64,000 nucleotides of DNA. It comes from UBA1764 sp045642565. GTDB lineage: Bacteria > Bacillota > Clostridia > Peptostreptococcales > Anaerovoracaceae. Positions 58,707 through 64,000 of the stretch are shown one piece after another. The stretch is taken from the NCBI GenBank assembly GCA_045642565.1, contig JAZUJE010000008.1, positions 186,001 through 250,000 on the forward strand. The letters run 5' to 3'. A program made the translations under genes and the position numbers. The notes under the pieces are model-generated. The model was not told the origin of the DNA and searched no databases. It worked only from the letters and a program-made list of their open reading frames with translations. Positions within the stretch are counted from its first letter, which is position 1. Every line of letters begins with the position of its first letter.

Positions 58707-60464
58707 TTATACTGTTGTATTTATACTTAAAATCTCAAGGTCTTTTTTATCAACAACTGTAGGTGCTTCGCTCATAACACATTGAGCATTCTGGTTCTTA
58801 GGGAATGCAATTACTCTTCTGATATCATCAGTTCCAAGTAATAACATACAAAGCCTATCCATTCCATAAGCCAATCCACCATGAGGAGGAGCTCCATATG
58901 AAAAAGCTTCAATAAAGAATCCAAATCTTGTTTTAATATCTTCTTCAGTTAATTGTAAAACTTCAAAAATCTTCTTTTGAAGTTTTCTATCATGAATTCT
59001 TATAGAACCACCACCGGCTTCATATCCATTTATAACTATATCGTATGCATCAGCGTAAATTTTATCGAGTTCTCCTGTGTCAAGATAATGAATGTCTTCT
59101 TTCTTTGGAGATGTGAAAGGATGATGCATTGCCATATATCTATTTTCTTCATCAGACCATTCGAACATTGGGAAATCTACAACCCAAAGCAATTTAAATT
59201 CGTTTGGATCAAGAAGTCCGAGTTTACCAGCCAAATCTCTTCTTAAGAAGCCAAGTGAAGCCCATACGACTTCCTTTTTTCCTGAACAAATAAGAATAAG
59301 ATCTCCTGTTTTTGCACCGAAAACTTCTCCAATCTTTTTAAGTTGATCTTGATCGAAGAATTTGTTTACTGATGATTTGATTTCTTCCTCTTCAAATCTA
59401 ATCCAAACAAGTCCTTTAGCACCAAAGCTTTTAATGGACTCTGTCATTTTATCAATATCTTTCCGACTAAAGTTTGCACTTGCGCCCTCAATATCAATAC
59501 CCATAACTCTTCCGCCATCTTTTAATGCATCAGTAAATACATTAAAAGACGAATCTTTAACAACATCCGCAAGGTCATGAAGTTCAAAACCAAATCTAAG
59601 GTCAGGTTTATCTGAACCAAATCTATTCATGGCTTCGTCCCATGTAAGTCTTGGAAGTGGAATTTGAATATCGATACCTCTCATTTCTTTGAAGAGAGTT
59701 TTTAAAAACTTTTCTTGTATAGCAAGAATATCTTCTTGTTCAACAAACGAAAGTTCCATATCAATTTGTGTAAATTCCGGTTGTCTATCAGCTCTTAAAT
59801 CCTCATCGCGATAGCACTTAGCAATTTGTATATATCTATCTGTTCCGGCAACCATAAGTAGTTGTTTGAAAATTTGTGGACTTTGTGGTAAAGCGTAAAA
59901 CTTTCCCGGATTTACTCTTGATGGAACAAGATAGTCGCGAGCCCCTTCAGGTGTAGGTTTTCCAAGTACAGGAGTTTCAACTTCGGTAAAACCGTTTTCG
60001 TAATAAAAATTACGGATTACATTATACATTTTCGATCTAAAAGCGAGAGTATCTTGCATAATAGGTTTTCTTAAATCAAGATACCTATACTTTAACCTTA
60101 ACTCACCACTTACATTGTCATCATCTTTGATATAAATTGGTGGTGTGTCAGCTTCTGAATATATAATAAGGTCTGATGCCTTAACTTCAATATATCCTGT
60201 TGGGATACTATCATTCTTTGATTCTCTTTCAATTACAATTCCTTTTACGCCAATACAATATTCTCTTCCCAATGTATTCGCTTTTTCTTGAATTTCATCA
60301 CCGAAAGCAATCTGAGTAATACCGGTTTTATCACGAAGGTCAACAAAAGTTAGACCTCCGAGATTGCGTTTAGTCTGAACCCATCCGTTTAAAACAACTT
60401 CTTTGCCAATATCTTCTTTGCGAAGTTCACCACACATATTTGTTCTTTTAAAAATCTTATCCAT
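58707..60464 (-). CDS. aspS: Aspartyl-tRNA synthetase
   Basis: Class II synthetase, 585 residues: N-terminal OB-fold anticodon domain (VVLNGWVQTKRNLGGLTFVDLRD), catalytic core with motifs 2 (CYRDEDLRADRQPEFTQ) and 3 (GLAYGMDRLCMLLLG), and the bacterial GAD insertion. Start at ATG 60464 after GAGAGGA; the upstream in-frame alternative overlaps hisS. Whether it is discriminating or also charges tRNA-Asn cannot be told; no gatCAB is in the window. Confidence 0.96.
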   Translation of the reverse strand: MDKIFKRTNMCGELRKEDIGKEVVLNGWVQTKRNLGGLTFVDLRDKTGITQIAFGDEIQEKANTLGREYCIGVKGIVIERESKNDSIPTGYIEVKASDLIIYSEADTPPIYIKDDDNVSGELRLKYRYLDLRKPIMQDTLAFRSKMYNVIRNFYYENGFTEVETPVLGKPTPEGARDYLVPSRVNPGKFYALPQSPQIFKQLLMVAGTDRYIQIAKCYRDEDLRADRQPEFTQIDMELSFVEQEDILAIQEKFLKTLFKEMRGIDIQIPLPRLTWDEAMNRFGSDKPDLRFGFELHDLADVVKDSSFNVFTDALKDGGRVMGIDIEGASANFSRKDIDKMTESIKSFGAKGLVWIRFEEEEIKSSVNKFFDQDQLKKIGEVFGAKTGDLILICSGKKEVVWASLGFLRRDLAGKLGLLDPNEFKLLWVVDFPMFEWSDEENRYMAMHHPFTSPKKEDIHYLDTGELDKIYADAYDIVINGYEAGGGSIRIHDRKLQKKIFEVLQLTEEDIKTRFGFFIEAFSYGAPPHGGLAYGMDRLCMLLLGTDDIRRVIAFPKNQNAQCVMSEAPTVVDKKDLEILSINTTV

Positions 60465-60465
60465 A

Positions 60466-61713
60466 CTATTTAATCCTCTCAAGAAGCTTATCTATTTTTA
60501 CTTCCTCCTGGGTTGAATTGTTCATATCTCTTAAACTTACAACACCTTTTGAAAGTTCATCATCGCCTATAACAATTGTATAGTTTGCATCTAATCTATC
60601 TGCATATTTAAATTGAGATTTCAATGCTCTATCACATACATCAGAAATAACTTTTAATCCATTAGCTCTTAGATTCTGAGCAATTTTTAATCCCTCAAAT
60701 TTGGCATTATCCCCAAGACATGCAATAAAAACATCGCATATCTTCGGTTGTGGAATCTCAATACCATTAGCTTCAAGAATCAGCAATAAACGTTCAATAC
60801 CTAAACCAAAGCCAACACCTGCAGTATCTGGGCCTCCAACTTCGGCAATTAAATTATCATATCTGCCTCCGCCGCATACAGTAGATTGTGAGCCTAAATC
60901 ATTACTTACAATTTCAAATGCTGTTTTTGTGTAATAATCTAAGCCTCGAACGATACTGGGATCAACTTCATATTCAATGTTAAGTGCATCTAAATTTATT
61001 TTTAATTCTTCAAAAGCCTCTTTGCAATCTTCACAAAGATAATCAAGCATTTTTGGTGCACCTATAACATATTTTTGACATTCTGGAGATTTACAATCTA
61101 AAATACGCATAGGATTCTTATCAAATCTTTCTTTGCAAGTATCACACAGTTTATCAAGATTCGGTTTTAAAAACTCTTGGAGAGCTTCTCTGTATTTTGC
61201 TCTGCAATTAGGACATCCTATACTATTGATATGCAACTTCAGGCCTTTAACGCCAAGTGTTTTAAAGAAATCCATTGCAATAGAAATAACTTCAGCATCA
61301 GCTAACATTGAATTGGCACCAAAAATCTCAATTCCAAATTGGTGAAATTCACGCTGTCTTCCTTTTTGCATCTTTTCGTATCTAAAGCAAGGCGTTATAT
61401 AGTAGTATTTAGCAGGAAGCTGATCAACATAGAGTTTATTTTCAATGAAAGATCTTACAATTGGAGAAGTTCCTTCAGGTTTTAATGTTAAACTTCTTTC
61501 AGCAATTTCAAATGTGTACATTTCTTTTTGTACAACATCTGTAGTATCACCTATTCCACGCTTGAATAGTTCTGTATGTTCGAACATAGGGGTCCTAAAT
61601 TCAACAAAGCCATATTTTTCACAAGTTTTGCGAAATATGGATTCAACATATTGCCATTTATAAACCTCTTTTGGCAAAATATCTTTAGTTCCCTTAGGAA
61701 TATTGATTATCAT
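60466..61713 (-). CDS. hisS: Histidyl-tRNA synthetase
   Basis: Class II synthetase, 415 residues: start PKGTKDILPKE, motif 2 FRYEKMQKGRQREFHQFGIE, histidine-A signature GLDYYTKTAFEI, and motif 3 GFGLGIERLLLIL. A Cys-rich segment (about 185-235; CPNC, CDTC, CEDC) forms an extra zinc-type insertion. It precedes aspS with one base between stop and start, and overlaps hemZ by four bases. No T-box seen. Confidence 0.96.
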   Translation of the reverse strand: MIINIPKGTKDILPKEVYKWQYVESIFRKTCEKYGFVEFRTPMFEHTELFKRGIGDTTDVVQKEMYTFEIAERSLTLKPEGTSPIVRSFIENKLYVDQLPAKYYYITPCFRYEKMQKGRQREFHQFGIEIFGANSMLADAEVISIAMDFFKTLGVKGLKLHINSIGCPNCRAKYREALQEFLKPNLDKLCDTCKERFDKNPMRILDCKSPECQKYVIGAPKMLDYLCEDCKEAFEELKINLDALNIEYEVDPSIVRGLDYYTKTAFEIVSNDLGSQSTVCGGGRYDNLIAEVGGPDTAGVGFGLGIERLLLILEANGIEIPQPKICDVFIACLGDNAKFEGLKIAQNLRANGLKVISDVCDRALKSQFKYADRLDANYTIVIGDDELSKGVVSLRDMNNSTQEEVKIDKLLERIK

Positions 61714-63026
61714 AAAATGCCTTTTTCCTTTCTGCTAATCATTTCATCTATACGTTCTATATATATCTGATAATTTGATACATTAGGAACCCTTTCGATT
61801 CTGTTTTCTTCAGGATAATAGATTTTCGATATAGCTCCAGCCCCAAGAGCAATATTGCTCTGATTTTCATCCATTATCCTTATATTATACACGTTTTGAT
61901 GCCCTTTAGTACAGTATCCAACGTTTTCAAAGTTGCCTGCCATATGTTTTTGCCTATAAAGATAATATGGCTCAAAATTAGCTGTTTTTAGGGTATTTTG
62001 AGCTATTTTTAACATATTTCGTACAGTATCAGCTTGTCTAACAGCAATTTCCGGGTCTTCGTCAATAAGCCGAGATGCTCTTTTTACCGCTAAGGTATGT
62101 ACTGTTATGTTGGTTGGATCTAAATTTATGATTTGATCTAAACTGTTTCTAAAATCTTCCGGAGTTTCCTCTGGAAGTCCGGTTATTAAATCAGCATTGA
62201 TATTTTCTATTCCGGCAGCTTTAGCCAATTTAAATGCATCAATTATTTGAGCTGGTGTATGAGATCGTCCAATTAAATCCAGTGTATGCTGCTTCATGGT
62301 CTGTGGATTTATGCTAATTCTGTCAGCTCCATACTTATGAATCAATTCTAATTTATTTATGGTTATTGTATCAGGCCGCCCTGCCTCAACTGTCCATTCC
62401 CGTGTTTTCGGACATTTAAAAGAATCTCTTATTTGGCTTAAAAGTAATTCAAATTCTTCATCATCAAGACTTGTTGGAGTTCCTCCACCTATATAAATCG
62501 ATTCTGCATACATCCCATTCTTTTTAAAAATGTTTTTAACTGCAGAAATCTCTTTCATAAGAGCTTTCATATACAATATTGATGCTTCTTTACTAAATTT
62601 ATTTGAAGTAAAAGAACAATATAAGCATCTTGTAGGACAAAATGGTATTCCTATATACAAACTTACAGCTTTTGAATCTAAATCATAATTTGTTTGTAAC
62701 TGCACATCATAAGTTCTTGAAAGTAAATTTAACTTCTCTTTTGAAAGATAATATTCATCTTGTAGAATCTGTTCTGCGGCTTCGCGACCGTTTTTCTCAG
62801 TAAGTTCTCTATACAGCTTAAGCGGTCTTACACCTGTTAAAATCCCCCAATCTAAATTTTTCCCTGTGTATTCAGATAAAATATTATATAGCTGTCGCTT
62901 TTGTTCATTTTTGTTTACGCCTGATTTTTCTATAACACAAAACTCCGGAGCCACATCAAACATTTTTGCGAGCTCCGAAAGTTCATAAATATCTTTTTCT
63001 GTTGCAACTTCAAATTTAAGAGACAA
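61710..63026 (-). CDS. hemZ: HemZ-type coproporphyrinogen dehydrogenase-like radical SAM protein
   Basis: Radical SAM enzyme of the HemN/HemZ family, 438 residues. Cluster cysteines are in IPFCPTRCLYCSF near residue 128. Members were described as oxygen-independent coproporphyrinogen III oxidases, but HemZ has poor evidence for that role and some HemN relatives are haem chaperones. Placement before hisS is typical for Clostridia. The only available start in frame is TTG 63026, which overlaps the MBL gene by 11 bases; the protein is thus somewhat shorter at its N-terminus than Bacillus HemZ. Confidence 0.9.
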   Translation of the reverse strand: MSLKFEVATEKDIYELSELAKMFDVAPEFCVIEKSGVNKNEQKRQLYNILSEYTGKNLDWGILTGVRPLKLYRELTEKNGREAAEQILQDEYYLSKEKLNLLSRTYDVQLQTNYDLDSKAVSLYIGIPFCPTRCLYCSFTSNKFSKEASILYMKALMKEISAVKNIFKKNGMYAESIYIGGGTPTSLDDEEFELLLSQIRDSFKCPKTREWTVEAGRPDTITINKLELIHKYGADRISINPQTMKQHTLDLIGRSHTPAQIIDAFKLAKAAGIENINADLITGLPEETPEDFRNSLDQIINLDPTNITVHTLAVKRASRLIDEDPEIAVRQADTVRNMLKIAQNTLKTANFEPYYLYRQKHMAGNFENVGYCTKGHQNVYNIRIMDENQSNIALGAGAISKIYYPEENRIERVPNVSNYQIYIERIDEMISRKEKGIL

Positions 63027-63627
63027 ATGGATTAAACTGTTTTTCTTTTCCTAATACTGTTTCTGATTCATGCCCACATAATACCCGCGTATCATCTGGC
63101 AAAACAAAAAGTTTATTTTTTATCGAATTAATTATTTCGTTATAACTTCCTCCCGGAAGGTCAGTACGTCCAATAGAGTACATAAATAATGTATCTCCGC
63201 TAAACAATATCTTTTCAGATTTAATATAAATACACATACCTCCAGGAGTATGCCCAGGAGTTTCTATGAATTTCATATGTATTCCACATAAATCCATTTC
63301 ATCATTATCAACTACATTGATATCGGCAACTATTCCGCCTTGTCCAAAACTTAAATGACGGTCATAAAGTAATTTTGATTCTTTCTTACAAGCGATTAGT
63401 TTTAAATCTGGATATAACTCTTTTAACCTATCAATCCCACCGGTATGATCGCCATGTCCATGTGTAACAATAATGAACTTTACGTCAAAATTATGCGAGA
63501 ATAAGTAGTCCTCTAATTTATTATTTTGTGCACCGGGATCAATAACAACTACATCTTTTGAAGCATCAGTATTTAATACATAGCAATTATTCATTATTGG
63601 TCCGCAAACAAACTGAGCAATATTCAT
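63016..63627 (-). CDS. MBL-fold metallohydrolase (glyoxalase II-like)
   Basis: A 203-residue metallo-beta-lactamase-fold hydrolase with THGHGDHTGG (zinc motif HxHxDH near residue 55), then ETPGHTPGGMCIYI and SGDTLF. This YcbL/GloB-like type is the usual neighbour of relA and hemZ in Firmicutes. The substrate is not known; small thioesters are typical. AAAGG precedes ATG 63627, three bases after relA. Confidence 0.92.
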   Translation of the reverse strand: MNIAQFVCGPIMNNCYVLNTDASKDVVVIDPGAQNNKLEDYLFSHNFDVKFIIVTHGHGDHTGGIDRLKELYPDLKLIACKKESKLLYDRHLSFGQGGIVADINVVDNDEMDLCGIHMKFIETPGHTPGGMCIYIKSEKILFSGDTLFMYSIGRTDLPGGSYNEIINSIKNKLFVLPDDTRVLCGHESETVLGKEKQFNPFVS

Positions 63628-63630
63628 TTC

Positions 63631-64000
63631 TTACCTTTCTGAATTAGTTCTAAATACTTCAACAACTCCATCTATCTGTTTAAATTTTGATTGAAGTTTA
63701 TTTATATCACTATTTTGAGTAATTTCAAGCGTTAAATCAATTTGGCATATTCCTGCTTTATCCACCTTAGATTGCAGCCATGAAATATTAATATCCATCT
63801 CTTCACATATTCGAGAAATATCAACTATAAGGCCCTTTCTGTCTTCTGCATTGATTGTAACTGCGTAATCAAAATAAGCGACTCCTGAGTTTGTATCCCA
63901 ATCAACATCAATGAAACGAGCTTGCTCCTCAATCGGGAGTGAAAGCATATTAACACAATCTTTTCTATGGATAGATACACCTCTGCCTTTCGTTGTGTAA
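63631..64000 (-). CDS. relA: (p)ppGpp synthetase/hydrolase RelA/SpoT, C-terminal end (partial)
   Basis: The last 122 codons of a RelA/SpoT-type stringent-response enzyme, running off the right edge of the window (the frame stays open to base 63999). The segment TKGRGVSIHRKDCVN is the conserved zinc-finger/linker end before the ACT domain, and the final 80 residues are the ACT regulatory domain (AEDRKGLIVDISRICEEMDINI). The catalytic domains are outside. The dtd gene often found after relA is missing; an MBL-hydrolase follows instead. Confidence 0.92.
   Translation of the reverse strand, partial: YTTKGRGVSIHRKDCVNMLSLPIEEQARFIDVDWDTNSGVAYFDYAVTINAEDRKGLIVDISRICEEMDINISWLQSKVDKAGICQIDLTLEITQNSDINKLQSKFKQIDGVVEVFRTNSER

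Noticed and set aside
1..64000. CRISPR arrays, tRNA or rRNA genes, insertion sequences
   Set aside because: No regularly spaced repeats, no cloverleaf-like or rRNA-like stretches and no transposase were recognised by reading; a dedicated RNA search could still find small RNAs.

Overview
This is an AT-rich chromosomal segment from an anaerobic, low-GC Gram-positive bacterium, most likely an uncultured or gut-type lineage of Clostridia. The main evidence is gene order. The window has clostridial blocks ftsK-rimO-pgsA-recA, rplU-rpmA-obgE followed by the two-gene radical SAM/DUF2344 pair, alaS-ireB, a methionine gamma-lyase-like gene next to miaA, mutSL, efp/asp23/nusB/xseAB/ispA/dxs/tlyA, and relA-MBL-hemZ-hisS-aspS. 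It also carries a rubrerythrin with its rubredoxin domain at the front, typical of strict anaerobes. I see no rRNA, tRNA, CRISPR array, insertion sequence, prophage or T-box. The window is almost wholly protein coding and packed into overlapping operons.

Layout. Bases 1-13080 read rightward: the end of coaE, ftsK, rimO, pgsA, recA with its own LexA-type operator, a membrane-anchored Mrr-like nuclease, a YugP-type zinc peptidase, the L21-L27-Obg block behind a probable L21 leader RNA, a radical SAM pair, an SLH lipoprotein and the rubrerythrin. Bases 13113-19949 read leftward and hold a carbohydrate ABC transporter (ATPase, NahK-like kinase, binding protein, two permeases, CBM9-like protein). 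Bases 20164-24647 read rightward from a divergent promoter and hold a ROK-like kinase, nagA, a sugar nucleotidyltransferase and galE. Together the two arms look like one system for taking up an N-acetylhexosamine-containing sugar and splitting it between a 6-phosphate catabolic route (kinase + NagA) and a 1-phosphate/UDP-sugar route (NahK-like kinase + nucleotidyltransferase + GalE).

Bases 24744-34907 read rightward: comEA-like, DUF896, mnmA, alaS, ireB, an XerS-like recombinase, a PLP enzyme, miaA, a LysM protein, arginase and a GIY-YIG protein. The LysM protein sits behind a promoter with three copies of the LexA-type palindrome also found at recA. It is therefore a strong candidate for an SOS-induced, YneA-like division inhibitor. 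From 34998 to the right edge everything reads leftward: membrane proteins, ruvX, an unusual two-gene amino-acid ABC transporter translationally coupled to mutSL, isoprenoid and DNA-repair genes (dxs, ispA, xseAB, tlyA), nusB, asp23, mltG, efp, an aminopeptidase, ylbF-like, RNase J, leuS, rsfS, a nadD-yqeK fusion, aspS, hisS, hemZ, an MBL hydrolase and the end of relA.

The most noteworthy points are the triple-operator SOS promoter, an ABC ATPase carrying a degenerate GHKL-like tail next to a binding-protein/permease fusion whose lobes appear in reversed order, L27 without the usual Firmicutes leader peptide and without the prp protease gene, an L21 with an extra helical domain, apparently leaderless genes behind extended -10 promoters, and a MalG-type permease nearly twice the normal size. 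Where a better start codon than the longest reading frame was visible (ribosome-binding site, overlap or family N-terminus), I used it and said so.
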